From Rhizobium altiplani (lineage in GTDB: Bacteria; Pseudomonadota; Alphaproteobacteria; Rhizobiales; Rhizobiaceae), in assembly GCF_001542405.1 (NCBI RefSeq), contig NZ_LNCD01000124.1:124001-188000 (forward strand): a stretch of DNA of 64,000 nt, in the 5' to 3' direction. Position numbers and translations under genes: made by a program. Below are positions 32,996 to 42,343 of the stretch, piece after piece. The first letter of the stretch is position 1. Every line of letters begins with the position of its first letter. The notes below the pieces were generated by a model. That model was not told the origin of the DNA and searched no databases. It worked only from the letters and a program-made list of their open reading frames with translations.

Positions 32996-34429
32996 CTACT
33001 GTGCTGTCACCTGTTGGAGCGCGGGCACCAGTTCGACGACCGGCGGGTTCCACTTTCCTGTCAAGGCTTCGCTCTCCGGTCCGTAGAGGCGCATTGTCAG
33101 GTTGAACGGCCCGGCAGGCGCCGGTAGCCAGTTCGCTTCCTTGTCCTCGCCCGGGCTCTTGTTCTGGAAGTAGAGATCAAGAGAACCGTCCGCATTGTAG
33201 GCGAAGGGCATCCAGCTGCTGACGGCAAATCGGTTCAGGCTGTTGGCGACTTGAAATCCCTCGGGATCGTAGAGCGTGACGGACCAGAACGCTTTGACCG
33301 GTGGCAGGTTCGCCTTGTCGAAGTGGATTTTGTAGCTGTTCGCTCCGTTTAGCGGGTTTCCCTTCTCGTCGCCGAGGTTGAGCGGATAGATCGCGTCCTC
33401 TGGCAGGTTTGCGCCCAGCCCGAGCTGCGCGACGATCGCCCGCTTCAAGTAGTAATTGCCGTAGACGCCCATGGTGTCGGTGTTCATCGACCAATTGTTG
33501 GCGACGCGGGCAAGCGTCGGAACTTTCCAGTCCATCAGCTTCTGGGCTTTGGCGGGAACCGCTTCCAATGCCTTGGCGACGGTTGGATCGATCTTGGTCT
33601 TATCGAAGCTCTTTCCCGGCTCTATGCCGATCCGTTTCATTAGCGCGATGATCGGTTGGTCGGTGATGTGAGGCGGATTATGTTTCATGACCTCGGACGC
33701 ATAGGCGAAGAAATCCGCCGCGGTCATGCCGTCGACAGTCTTCTTCGGAGGCGTCGTCATATCGATCTTGGGATCGATCGTGACCTTCACCGGTTCTGCC
33801 GCCTTCCCCCATTGCGACAGCGGCGTGACCTTGTAGCCTGCCTGGATCTTGTGGACCGCGTCATAGTCGGCCGGCCCATCCGTTTTCGTGCGCCCAATGA
33901 CCCAGACGAAGGGCGTCGGTGCGTCAATGCGCTGTACGCCGGCCGGCAGGTCCTTGCCGCTCCATCCAGGCGGCACAATCGCGAAATCCGCCTTCGCGGT
34001 TCCGGTCGTCCGCCATCCGGGCGAGGCGAATACGTCACTCCACATGTCGAGCATCGGCAGCAGGTAGTAGCGACCGTCGGTATCAGGCGCCGACACGATG
34101 ACTGGTTCCTTGGTCATGTCGAGCCACGCAACGGAATAGAGCGTGTCAAAGTTCGGTCGGACGACATCTCGAAATTCAGCAGTTGGGAATTCCGGTACAT
34201 TGGTGAACGCATTGGCCGGTCCACGGCCCATCTTCTTGCCCGCTTCGATATTTGTCGCCTGCGCACGGGTCACATCCATGGTGACTAGCGGATAAAGATA
34301 GACGTAGGCATCAACCCCGATGGCCGCGGCTTCCGCCTCGGTTATGGGGTCGGCGGCCATACCTGGCCCGGCAATGCACGCTCCGGTTAAAAATAGACCG
34401 GCAGCGAAATTGATAGCACGCAATGTCAT
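32996..34429 (-). CDS. Exported DUF1254/DUF1214 protein
   Basis: A 477-residue protein with a signal peptide (hydrophobic core about residues 5-25, cleavage near GMAA). The DUF1254 domain fills about residues 45-175 (AYVYLYPLVTMDVTRAQ, FDTLYSVAWLDM) and DUF1214 the C-terminal part (GANSYKIHFDKANLPPVKAFWSVTLYD). The family is widespread, periplasmic and of unknown function. GGGAGGG precedes the ATG at 34429; the in-frame 107-codon extension to 34750 has no site and atypical composition. Confidence 0.88.
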   Translation of the reverse strand: MTLRAINFAAGLFLTGACIAGPGMAADPITEAEAAAIGVDAYVYLYPLVTMDVTRAQATNIEAGKKMGRGPANAFTNVPEFPTAEFRDVVRPNFDTLYSVAWLDMTKEPVIVSAPDTDGRYYLLPMLDMWSDVFASPGWRTTGTAKADFAIVPPGWSGKDLPAGVQRIDAPTPFVWVIGRTKTDGPADYDAVHKIQAGYKVTPLSQWGKAAEPVKVTIDPKIDMTTPPKKTVDGMTAADFFAYASEVMKHNPPHITDQPIIALMKRIGIEPGKSFDKTKIDPTVAKALEAVPAKAQKLMDWKVPTLARVANNWSMNTDTMGVYGNYYLKRAIVAQLGLGANLPEDAIYPLNLGDEKGNPLNGANSYKIHFDKANLPPVKAFWSVTLYDPEGFQVANSLNRFAVSSWMPFAYNADGSLDLYFQNKSPGEDKEANWLPAPAGPFNLTMRLYGPESEALTGKWNPPVVELVPALQQVTAQ

Positions 34430-34871
34430 TGCAACCCTCCCAACGACCGGCACAACAATCCTCCTTGTTGAGGCGGTCCGTTTCCAATTGATGCAAACCT
34501 GGGGTGGTGGCGCGTGTTGAAGATTATTCCCGAGGCTGCACCGGTTCGACTCATGCGAAAGACGTGATTTTCTGGTGCGCGAGGGCGATCTCGCGCTGAC
34601 TGAAAATATGCGCTCAGGAATTGTAAATTCAAGTGTTCTAAAATGCATTGAGGGTTGACCACGGTTTGCACGGGTCGGTTTGCGCCGGTCGGAAGGTGAC
34701 TCAACGTTTTTCAAGTCGGGGGGAGAACGACCCGACGCCTCCTGCTGCATTCTCCCGTCGTGTCAAAACAAAAGCCGGTCCGCGTCGCAAAAGAAACGTT
34801 GTGCCGCTTTTGGATTTGCGATTTGTATGGCCGACGAGAAGGGACCTTTCCCCTGAAGGAGATGAACGCGG
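34430..34871. other. Divergent promoter region between DUF1254 and sox genes
   Basis: About 440 bases with no supportable gene. It should hold the promoters of the divergent DUF1254 gene and the soxBDAG operon. No clear operator was found by eye. Confidence 0.4.
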
Positions 34872-36125
34872 ATGCGCAGATACTCGGTTTTTGCCGTGGC
34901 GAGGGAGGCCCTGAGGGGTCACAAGGGCTGGGAGAAGCAGTGGACTTCGCCGGAACCGCGCGCCGAATACGACGTCATCATCATCGGTGGCGGCGGGCAT
35001 GGTCTGGGTGCGGCCTATTATCTCGCCAAGGAGCATGGCATCACAAATGTCGCGGTGCTCGAAAAGGGCTGGCTCGGCGGCGGGAACACGGGTCGCAATA
35101 CGACCATCATCCGCTCGAACTATCTCTACGAAGAGAGCATGCACATCTACGAGCATTCGATGAAGCTCTGGGAGAACCTCTCGCAGGATCTCAACTACAA
35201 TGTTATGTACTCGCCGCGCGGCGTGATGATGCTATCGCACAATGTGCACGACCAGCAGTCTTTCAAGCGCCACATTCATGCCAACCGCCTCTACGGCATC
35301 GACAATGAATGGCTGACGCCGGAGCAGGCGAAGGCTTATTGTCCGCCGCTCGATATCTCAGCCAGCGCCCGCTACCCGATCAACGGTGCCGCCCTCCAAC
35401 GTCGCGGCGGCACGGCGCGTCACGATGCTGTGGCCTGGGGCTACGCGCGTGCGGCGTCCGATCGCGGCGTCCACATCATCCAGAACTGCGAAGTCACCGG
35501 CATCCGACGCGGCCCTGATGGTCGCGTCACCGGTGTCGAGACATCACGTGGCTTCATCGGCGCCAAGAAGGTCGGCGTTTCGGCCGCAGGTCACACGACC
35601 ACGGTCATGAAGATGGCCGATGTGCGCGTGCCGCTGCAATCGAGCCCGCTGCAGGCGCTGGTGTCCGAACCGCTGAAGCCGATCTTCCCCTGTGTGGTCA
35701 TGTCCAACACCGTGCACGCCTATATCTCGCAGTCCGACAAGGGTGAGCTCGTCATCGGCGCCGGCACCGACCAGTACAATTCCTACAGCCAGACCGGCGG
35801 CCTGCAGATCATCACGCACACGCTCGATGCCATCTGCGAGCTCTTCCCGATGTTCCGCCGCGTCAAGATGATGCGCCAGTGGGGCGGCATCGTCGACAAC
35901 ACGCCGGACCGTTCGGCGATCCAGTCGAAGACGCCGGTTCCGGGTCTCTACGTCAACTGCGGCTGGGGCACCGGCGGCTTCAAGGCGACGCCGGGCTCGG
36001 CCAATCTCTTCGCGCACCTCATCGCCCGCGATGAGGAACACAAGTTCAATGCCGGCCTGACGCTGGACCGCTTCCGCACCGGCCGTCTGATCGACGAAGC
36101 CGCCGCCGCCGCCGTCGCGCACTGA
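34872..36125 (+). CDS. soxB: Sarcosine oxidase, beta subunit
   Basis: A 417-residue flavoprotein of the DAO family. The FAD-binding fingerprint is YDVIIIGGGGHGLGAAYYL (about residues 33-51), followed by a VLEKGWLGGGNTGRNTT segment with the ribose-binding glutamate. GWGTGGFKATPGS near the C-terminus completes the flavin site. In heterotetrameric sarcosine oxidase this subunit holds the covalent FMN and non-covalent FAD and oxidises sarcosine to glycine. First gene of soxBDAG; AAGGAGATGA lies about 9 bases before the ATG. Confidence 0.95.
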   Translation: MRRYSVFAVAREALRGHKGWEKQWTSPEPRAEYDVIIIGGGGHGLGAAYYLAKEHGITNVAVLEKGWLGGGNTGRNTTIIRSNYLYEESMHIYEHSMKLWENLSQDLNYNVMYSPRGVMMLSHNVHDQQSFKRHIHANRLYGIDNEWLTPEQAKAYCPPLDISASARYPINGAALQRRGGTARHDAVAWGYARAASDRGVHIIQNCEVTGIRRGPDGRVTGVETSRGFIGAKKVGVSAAGHTTTVMKMADVRVPLQSSPLQALVSEPLKPIFPCVVMSNTVHAYISQSDKGELVIGAGTDQYNSYSQTGGLQIITHTLDAICELFPMFRRVKMMRQWGGIVDNTPDRSAIQSKTPVPGLYVNCGWGTGGFKATPGSANLFAHLIARDEEHKFNAGLTLDRFRTGRLIDEAAAAAVAH

Positions 36126-36137
36126 CACGAGGACATC

Positions 36138-36479
36138 ATGCTTCTTATCTACTGCCCATACTGTCAGGAAGAGCGTTCCGAGCTCGAATTCCGCGGTGCC
36201 GGCGATGCCCATATCGCCCGTCCCACCAATATCGCCGACATCTCCGACGAGGCGTTCGAGGAATATTTCTTCCTGCGCGACAACCCGAAGGGGCTGATCT
36301 TCGAGCGCTGGCGCCACCAGCACGGATGCGGCCGTTTCTTCAATGCGGCGCGCGATACCATCAGCGACAAGTTCATCAAGACCTACAAGGCAGGCGAGCC
36401 GAAGCCCACGATCGGCGAAGCAGCCGTTCCGCATGCTCCCGTCGAGACCTACGAACAGCTCGAAGGAGAGGCACAATGA
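36138..36479 (+). CDS. soxD: Sarcosine oxidase, delta subunit
   Basis: A 113-residue zinc-binding subunit. The ligands expected from the family are visible as C6 and C9 (YCPYC) and the H60-x3-C64 segment (HQHGC). It stabilises the heterotetramer. It starts 12 bases after soxB and its stop overlaps the soxA start (ATGA). Confidence 0.95.
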   Translation: MLLIYCPYCQEERSELEFRGAGDAHIARPTNIADISDEAFEEYFFLRDNPKGLIFERWRHQHGCGRFFNAARDTISDKFIKTYKAGEPKPTIGEAAVPHAPVETYEQLEGEAQ

Positions 36480-39469
36480 GCGGCACGAACCGTATTGCAG
36501 GCAAGGGTCGCCTGACGCCGGCCAGAACCGCGCGCTTCACCTTCGATGGCAAGAGCTACACGGCGCTCGAAGGCGATACCGTCGCCTCGGCGCTGATCGC
36601 CAACAACATCCATCTGGTCGGCCGCTCGTTCAAATATCACCGTCCGCGGGGCATCCTTTCGGCCGGCGCCGAGGAGCCGAATGCGCTGATCGACGTTGCG
36701 CGCGACAGCGCCCGCAAACAGCCGAACGTGCGTGCCACGGTGCAGGAAGTCTTCGACGGTATGATCGTCGAATCGCAGAACCGCTTCCCATCGCTCTCCT
36801 TCGATATCGGTGGCATCAACAATCTGATGTCCCCGTTTTTCGCGGCGGGCTTCTACTACAAGACATTCATGTGGCCGAAGGCGGCCTGGAAGCACCTCTA
36901 CGAGCCGATGATCCGCCGTGCGGCGGGCCTCGGCGTTGCGCCGAAGGAAGCCGATCCCGATCACTATGCCGGCCGTTATGCGCATTGCGACGTGCTCGTC
37001 GTCGGTGCCGGGATCGCCGGTCTTTCGGCGGCACTGGCGGCGGCGCAATCCGGTGGCAAGGTGATCCTCTGCGACGAGCAGGCGGATGTCGGCGGCGCGC
37101 TGCGCTACGACAGCGGCGTCAAGATCGACGGCCTTTCCGGTTATGAGTGGGCGCAGAAGACGGTCGCCACGCTGAAGGCAATGGACAATGTGCAGGTTCT
37201 GACCCGCACCACTGCTTTCGGTTACTACAACCACAATTTCGTCGGTCTCGCCGAGCGCGTGACCGACCATGTCGCGAACCCTGGCCGCCACCTGCCGCGC
37301 GAGCGTCTGTGGCAGCTGCGCGCCAAGCGCGTCATCCTCGCCAACGGCGCGATCGAGCGCCACATGGTGTTCCCGAACAACGATCGTCCGGGCATCATGC
37401 TGGCATCGGCTGCGCGCATGTATCTCAACCAGTATGGCGTCGCCGTCGGCCAGAAGGTCGGCGTTTATACGGCGCACGACTCGGCCTATGAGGCCGCCTT
37501 CGACCTGAAACGATCAGGCGTCGAGATCGCCGCGATCGTCGATTGCAGGCAGACGCCGGGTGCGGCCGTTCTGGCGGAAGCCCGTTCGCTCGGCATCGAT
37601 GTTCTCACCGGTCAGTCCGTGGTCAATACGTCAGGCAAGCTCCGCATCTCGTCGATGACCGTTGCCCGCAATGGCGGCGGCTCGCCGCGCAAGATCGCGG
37701 TCGACGCGCTGCTGGTCTCGGCCGGTTGGACGCCTTCGGTGCACCTGTTCTCGCAGTCGCGCGGCAAGGTGACGTTCGAGCCCGAGACGCAGCGCTTCCT
37801 GCCCGGCACGTACGCGCAGGATTGCCTTTCTGTCGGCGCCTGCAACGGCACGGACGATCTGCAGCAGACGATCGAGGAATCGCTGGCGGCCGGCGAGCTG
37901 ATGGCGCAGGCAGTTGGGAAGCCCTCCGGCGGCAAGATCAGCATCACGGCTGAGCAAGCCCATCAGTGGACGGGCGGCATGATTGGCGCTGCTGAAGGCG
38001 CAGGTCCCGAGACCAGCGCCAAGGCGTTCATCGATTTCCAGCACGACGTCTGCGCCAAGGACATTCGCCTTGCCGTGCGCGAGGGGATGCACTCGATCGA
38101 GCATATCAAGCGCTTCACGACGAACGGCATGGCCTCCGACCAGGGCAAGCTCTCCAACATGCACGGCCTGGCGATCGCCGCCGAGATGCTGGGCAAGGAA
38201 ATCCCGCAGGTCGGTCTCACCACCTTCCGCGCGCCGTACACGCCTGTCACCTACGGCACGCTGATCGCGCATTCGCGCGGCGATCTGTTCGATCCGGCGC
38301 GCAAGACGCCGCTGCACCAGTGGGAAGAGGCCCATGGCGCGGTGTTCGAGGATGTGGGCAACTGGAAGCGTGCGTGGTTCTATCCGCGCGCCGGCGAGAC
38401 GATGCACCAGGCGGTCGCCCGCGAATGCAAGACGGCGCGCGATGTCGCCGGTGTGTTCGATGCCTCGACGCTCGGCAAGATCGAGATCGTCGGCCCCGAT
38501 GCGGCCGAGTTCATGAACCTCATGTACACCAACGCCTGGGACACGCTGAAGCCAGGCAAGTGCCGCTACGGCGTCATGACGCGCGAGGACGGGTTCGTTT
38601 ATGACGACGGCGTTGTCGGGCGTCTGGCCGACGATCGCTTCCACGTGACGACGACGACGGGCGGCGCGCCGCGCGTTCTCCACCACATGGAAGACTATCT
38701 GCAGACAGAGTTCCCGCATCTGAAGGTGTGGCTGACTTCGGTGACGGAACAGTGGGCCGTCATCGCTGTACAGGGTCCGAAGGCGCGCGAGATCATCGCC
38801 CCGCTGGTCGAAGGCGTCGATATCTCCAACGAGGCCTTCCCGCATATGAGCGTTGCCGAGTGCACGGTCATGGGCGTGCCGGCGCGGCTGTTCCGCGTGT
38901 CGTTCACCGGTGAAACCGGCTTCGAAATCAACGTGCCGGCCGACTATGGCCAGTCCGTTCTGGAAGCCGTGTGGGCCAACGCAGAGCCGCTCGGCGCCTG
39001 CGTCTACGGCACCGAGACGATGCACGTTCTTCGCGCCGAGAAGGGTTACATCATCGTCGGCCAGGACACGGATGGCACCGTCACGCCTGACGATGCTGGT
39101 CTTTCCTGGGCGGTCTCGAAGAAGAAGACTGACTTCGTCGGCATTCGTGGGCTGAAGCGCCCGGATCTGGTGAAAGCAGGCCGCAAGCAGTTGGTCGGCC
39201 TGGTCACCAAGGATCCGAAGCTGGTGCTGGAAGAAGGTGCGCAGATCGTCGCCAATCCGAACGAGCCGAAGCCGATGACGATGCTTGGCCATGTGACCTC
39301 GTCCTACTGGTCGGAAAATCTCGGCAAGTCGATCGCCTTCGCGCTGGTCGCCGATGGCCGCAAGCGGATGGGCGAGACACTTTATGTGCCTATGCCCGAC
39401 AAGACGATCGCCGTCGAGGTGACTGACATGGTGTTCTTTGACAAGGAAGGAGGCCGCATCAATGGCTGA
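36476..39469 (+). CDS. soxA: Sarcosine oxidase, alpha subunit
   Basis: A 997-residue protein. The N-terminal domain has the RGILSAGAEEPNALIDV pattern of 2Fe-2S-like folds, the central domain has the nucleotide fingerprint DVLVVGAGIAGLSAALAA (about residues 176-193) for NAD+, and the C-terminal 400 residues form a GcvT-like aminomethyltransferase domain that passes the methylene group to tetrahydrofolate. The ATG at 36476 gives the standard N-terminus; the 50-codon extension to 36326 overlaps soxD and is rejected. Confidence 0.95.
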   Translation: MSGTNRIAGKGRLTPARTARFTFDGKSYTALEGDTVASALIANNIHLVGRSFKYHRPRGILSAGAEEPNALIDVARDSARKQPNVRATVQEVFDGMIVESQNRFPSLSFDIGGINNLMSPFFAAGFYYKTFMWPKAAWKHLYEPMIRRAAGLGVAPKEADPDHYAGRYAHCDVLVVGAGIAGLSAALAAAQSGGKVILCDEQADVGGALRYDSGVKIDGLSGYEWAQKTVATLKAMDNVQVLTRTTAFGYYNHNFVGLAERVTDHVANPGRHLPRERLWQLRAKRVILANGAIERHMVFPNNDRPGIMLASAARMYLNQYGVAVGQKVGVYTAHDSAYEAAFDLKRSGVEIAAIVDCRQTPGAAVLAEARSLGIDVLTGQSVVNTSGKLRISSMTVARNGGGSPRKIAVDALLVSAGWTPSVHLFSQSRGKVTFEPETQRFLPGTYAQDCLSVGACNGTDDLQQTIEESLAAGELMAQAVGKPSGGKISITAEQAHQWTGGMIGAAEGAGPETSAKAFIDFQHDVCAKDIRLAVREGMHSIEHIKRFTTNGMASDQGKLSNMHGLAIAAEMLGKEIPQVGLTTFRAPYTPVTYGTLIAHSRGDLFDPARKTPLHQWEEAHGAVFEDVGNWKRAWFYPRAGETMHQAVARECKTARDVAGVFDASTLGKIEIVGPDAAEFMNLMYTNAWDTLKPGKCRYGVMTREDGFVYDDGVVGRLADDRFHVTTTTGGAPRVLHHMEDYLQTEFPHLKVWLTSVTEQWAVIAVQGPKAREIIAPLVEGVDISNEAFPHMSVAECTVMGVPARLFRVSFTGETGFEINVPADYGQSVLEAVWANAEPLGACVYGTETMHVLRAEKGYIIVGQDTDGTVTPDDAGLSWAVSKKKTDFVGIRGLKRPDLVKAGRKQLVGLVTKDPKLVLEEGAQIVANPNEPKPMTMLGHVTSSYWSENLGKSIAFALVADGRKRMGETLYVPMPDKTIAVEVTDMVFFDKEGGRING

Positions 39470-40010
39470 TACGGCAGTTCGCAAGTCGGTGCTCTCAGGT
39501 CGTCATGGCGGCTCGGCGACGGTACGGCTGACGGCAGCTCCGGCCGCCACCCGCATCGCGCTCCGTGCGCCCGCCGCGTCCCTCAAGGCTCTGTCCTCCG
39601 CTCTTGGCGTCACGGTTCCGTCTTCGCCGAAGACCTCCGGCCGCAAGGGTGGCCGTGCCGCCCTCTGGCTCGGGCCGGATGAATGGCTCGTTATCGATGA
39701 GTTCGGTGCAGACCTGATGGGCGCGCTCACGAAGGCGGACGTGCTGCATTCGGCAACTGATGTCTCGCACCGCAACGTCGCGATCATCGTCTCCGGTCCC
39801 GGGGCCGAGGCGACGATCTCCGCGGGTTGCCCGCAGGATCTGTCGCTTGATGCCTTCCCGGTCGGCGCCTGCTCGCGCACGATTTTCGGCAAGGCCGAGA
39901 TCGTGCTCTTCCGCACCGAGGACGATACGTTCCGTGTCGAGTGCTGGCGTTCGTTCGCCGATTTCGTATTCGGCCTGCTGGCCGAGGGTGCCGAAGACGC
40001 CGCGCATTAA
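39462..40010 (+). CDS. soxG: Sarcosine oxidase, gamma subunit
   Basis: A 182-residue subunit of the T-protein-like fold, with WLGPDEWLVIDE near residue 66 and the DVSHRNVAIIVSGPGAE segment near 100 typical of SoxG. The ATG overlaps the end of soxA by 8 bases with AAGGAGG just upstream. It completes soxBDAG; a GC-rich hairpin follows. The glyA, purU or folD genes that often follow sox operons are not present downstream here. Confidence 0.93.
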   Translation: MADTAVRKSVLSGRHGGSATVRLTAAPAATRIALRAPAASLKALSSALGVTVPSSPKTSGRKGGRAALWLGPDEWLVIDEFGADLMGALTKADVLHSATDVSHRNVAIIVSGPGAEATISAGCPQDLSLDAFPVGACSRTIFGKAEIVLFRTEDDTFRVECWRSFADFVFGLLAEGAEDAAH

Positions 40011-40036
40011 GCGCCACGGAACTGGAATTCCCGATT

Positions 40037-40063
40037 GGGGGACGGTGCTCTTGTGCCGTCCCC
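40037..40063 (+). terminator. Hairpin after soxG
   Basis: GGGGACGG and CCGTCCCC form an 8-base stem with a 10-base loop 27 bases after the soxG stop. No strong T-tract follows, so it is a weaker terminator or a transcript-end stabiliser. Confidence 0.45.
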
Positions 40064-40162
40064 ATTCGGCTTCAAGTTGCAAGACCGGTGTCATTCATGC
40101 CATCATTCGCCATCGCGTGCGGCTTTGTCGGAGCGTAGCCGCAACGTTGCGGGGTGTCCTCA

Positions 40163-40558
40163 ATGATGCTGCATCACGTTTCCATCGTCACGACGGATCT
40201 CGACCGATCGGTTGCCTTCTATCGCGATATCTTCGGTCTCGAGCGGATCGAGAGGCCTCCTTTCAGTACCGACGGAGCCTGGTTTGCCTGCGGAGCGCTG
40301 CAGGTCCACATCATCGTCAATCCGGTTGGGACGTTCCGGCGGGTGGCGACCATCGATACCGCCGACGGACATTTCGCCTTCCATACCGATGACTTCGAGG
40401 GATGTATCCGGGGACTGATCGCAAAGGGTTTTCGCGAGGATGCGCCCGAGGGAGATCCCCGGCGGCTGCGTGTGAGGCGTACCGGGCCGGCCGGTTTTCC
40501 GCAGGCCTACCTGCTCGATCCTGATCGCAACATCGTTGAAATCAACGGTGCACCATAG
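40163..40558 (+). CDS. VOC (glyoxalase-like) family protein
   Basis: A 131-residue vicinal-oxygen-chelate protein: MMLHHVSIVTTDLDRSVAFYRDIFGLERIER start with the first metal histidine, HFAFHTDD in the middle with the second, and NIVEIN at the end with the glutamate ligand. A glyoxalase I or related metal-dependent lyase/isomerase activity is plausible. GGGGTG precedes the ATG at 40163. It lies between soxG and the alcohol dehydrogenase gene. Confidence 0.82.
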   Translation: MMLHHVSIVTTDLDRSVAFYRDIFGLERIERPPFSTDGAWFACGALQVHIIVNPVGTFRRVATIDTADGHFAFHTDDFEGCIRGLIAKGFREDAPEGDPRRLRVRRTGPAGFPQAYLLDPDRNIVEINGAP

Positions 40559-40640
40559 CGCAATCGCCGCAGCCTAAAGTCCTGTTGCGGTTGGCTTTTG
40601 CGAGCGATTAGTCTGCCGGAACCGTTCGCGGGAGGAGTTC

Positions 40641-41774
40641 ATGAAAACACGTGCCGCGGTTTTGCGCCGATCGCCGGTCGCGCCGCCATTTGCGGTGAGC
40701 CGGCCGCTCACGATCGAAGAACTCGAGCTCGCGCCGCCCGGGCGGGACGAGATCCTTGTTCGTATTGGCGCGGCCGGGCTCTGCCATTCCGATCTCTCCG
40801 TCATCAACGGCGACAGGCCGCGTCCGGTGCCGATGGCGCTTGGACATGAGGCGGCCGGCACCGTGGAAGCGGTCGGGCCCGATGTCCATGACCTGACGCC
40901 CGGCGATCATGTGGTGATGAGTTTCATGCCGAGCTGCGGCCATTGTCTGCCCTGCGCCGAGGGACGCCCGGCGCTGTGCATTCCCGGCGCCGATGCCAAT
41001 GGAAAGGGCACGCTACTATCGGGCGAACGGCGACTGAGCTGCGAGGAGGTGCCGATCCATCATCATCTCGGCGTCTCGGGCTTTGCCACCCATGCCGTGG
41101 TCTCGCGCCATTCGGCGATTCGCATTGACCGCGATATCCCGTTCGCTCATGCCGCGTTGTTTGGCTGCGCCGTGCTGACGGGCGTTGGCGCCGTGGTGAA
41201 TACCTGTCATGTGCAGCCGGGGCAGACGGTCGCTGTTGTCGGTTTGGGTGGTGTCGGCTTGGCCACGGTGCTTGGCGCCGTGGCGGCCGGGGCCGAACGC
41301 GTTGTCGCGGTAGACCTTGCTCCTGACAAGCTCGAGATCGCGCGTTCGCTTGGGGCGACAGACGTCTTTCGCGCCAGTGACCCTGACGTTGTGGAGCAAA
41401 TCCGCGAGGCGACAAAGGGCGGCGTCGACCACGCGCTCGAGATGGCCGGAGCCGTCAAGGCCTTTGATCTCGCCTACCGCATCACGCGGCGCGGCGGAAC
41501 GACGGTTACCGCAGGGTTGGCTAATCCATCCAGTCAGTTCGCAATCCCCGCAGTCAGCCTGGTCGCCGAGGAGCGGCGCGTGCTCGGGAGCTATCTCGGC
41601 AGCTGCGTGCCAAGCCGGGATATTCCGCGCTTTGTCGGGCTCTTCAGGCGTGGAAAGCTGCCGGTGGATCGCTTGTTGTCTTCAACAGGTCCGCTGGAGG
41701 GGATCAACGAAGCCTTCGACCGGCTGCATGCCGGGGAGGTGATCCGGCACGTCATCGATTTCGAAGCGCACTAG
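40641..41774 (+). CDS. Zinc-dependent alcohol dehydrogenase (MDR superfamily)
   Basis: A 377-residue enzyme with all expected zinc ligands: the catalytic cysteine in GLCHSDLS (about residue 48) and histidine in LGHEAAG, and four structural cysteines in SCGHCLPCAEGRPALC. The cofactor fingerprint is VVGLGGVGLATVLGA near residue 200. It resembles class III or aryl-alcohol dehydrogenases using NAD+. GGGAGGAG precedes the ATG. Its stop overlaps the convergent MaoC gene by 4 bases. Confidence 0.9.
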   Translation: MKTRAAVLRRSPVAPPFAVSRPLTIEELELAPPGRDEILVRIGAAGLCHSDLSVINGDRPRPVPMALGHEAAGTVEAVGPDVHDLTPGDHVVMSFMPSCGHCLPCAEGRPALCIPGADANGKGTLLSGERRLSCEEVPIHHHLGVSGFATHAVVSRHSAIRIDRDIPFAHAALFGCAVLTGVGAVVNTCHVQPGQTVAVVGLGGVGLATVLGAVAAGAERVVAVDLAPDKLEIARSLGATDVFRASDPDVVEQIREATKGGVDHALEMAGAVKAFDLAYRITRRGGTTVTAGLANPSSQFAIPAVSLVAEERRVLGSYLGSCVPSRDIPRFVGLFRRGKLPVDRLLSSTGPLEGINEAFDRLHAGEVIRHVIDFEAH

Positions 41775-42256
41775 GCTTCTTCGGGCCGGTCTTTTGGGTC
41801 GAATTGGATGATGGTGATCCACCGCGCGGTGAGCGCCGGCTTCTTCTCGTTCTCGATCTCGATCGAGACGTCGTAGGTCGTCATCAACATGCCGGCGCCG
41901 CGAAAGCGGGCTTCGGCAAGGATAAAGTGGCCGCGGATGCGTGCCCCCGATTTGACGGGCGAGAGGAAGCGGACGTTCTCGAAGCCGTAGTTGATGCCCA
42001 TCGTCTGCTCACGGACTTTGGGCAGGCTGTTGTAGTTCATCGCTGAAAGCAGCGAGAGGGTGAGGAATCCGTGGGCGATGGTGCCGCCGAATGGGCTCGT
42101 GGCGGCGCGCTCTGGGTCGACGTGGATGAACTGATGATCGTCGGTTGCATGCGCAAAGGCATCGATCATTGCCTGATCGACGACAATCCAGTCCGAGAGG
42201 CCGGTTTCAGTGCCGATGAGCCCGCGCACATCCGCGAGCGAAATTTCCTTGACCAT
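41771..42256 (-). CDS. MaoC-family (R)-enoyl-CoA hydratase
   Basis: A 161-residue hot-dog-fold protein. The hydratase 2 motif is visible as DDHQFIHVDPERAATSPFGGTIAHGF, with catalytic D40 and H45 and the AHG loop near residue 61. Such enzymes hydrate trans-2-enoyl-CoA in fatty acid or polyhydroxyalkanoate metabolism. It lies 87 bases downstream of glgX on the same strand, without functional connection to glycogen. Confidence 0.88.
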   Translation of the reverse strand: MVKEISLADVRGLIGTETGLSDWIVVDQAMIDAFAHATDDHQFIHVDPERAATSPFGGTIAHGFLTLSLLSAMNYNSLPKVREQTMGINYGFENVRFLSPVKSGARIRGHFILAEARFRGAGMLMTTYDVSIEIENEKKPALTARWITIIQFDPKDRPEEA

Positions 42257-42343
42257 TGATTCCTCATGAGAAAGCGGCTGCGCAAGCCTTACAATGGGAT
42301 TGTGACAATTGCGACAAGGAATTGCAGGCAGGGGCCTGGCCGG

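Noticed and set aside
37631..39484. 617-codon open frame antisense to soxA
   Set aside because: It mirrors the codon pattern of soxA, has arginine/histidine-rich low-likelihood composition and no ribosome site.
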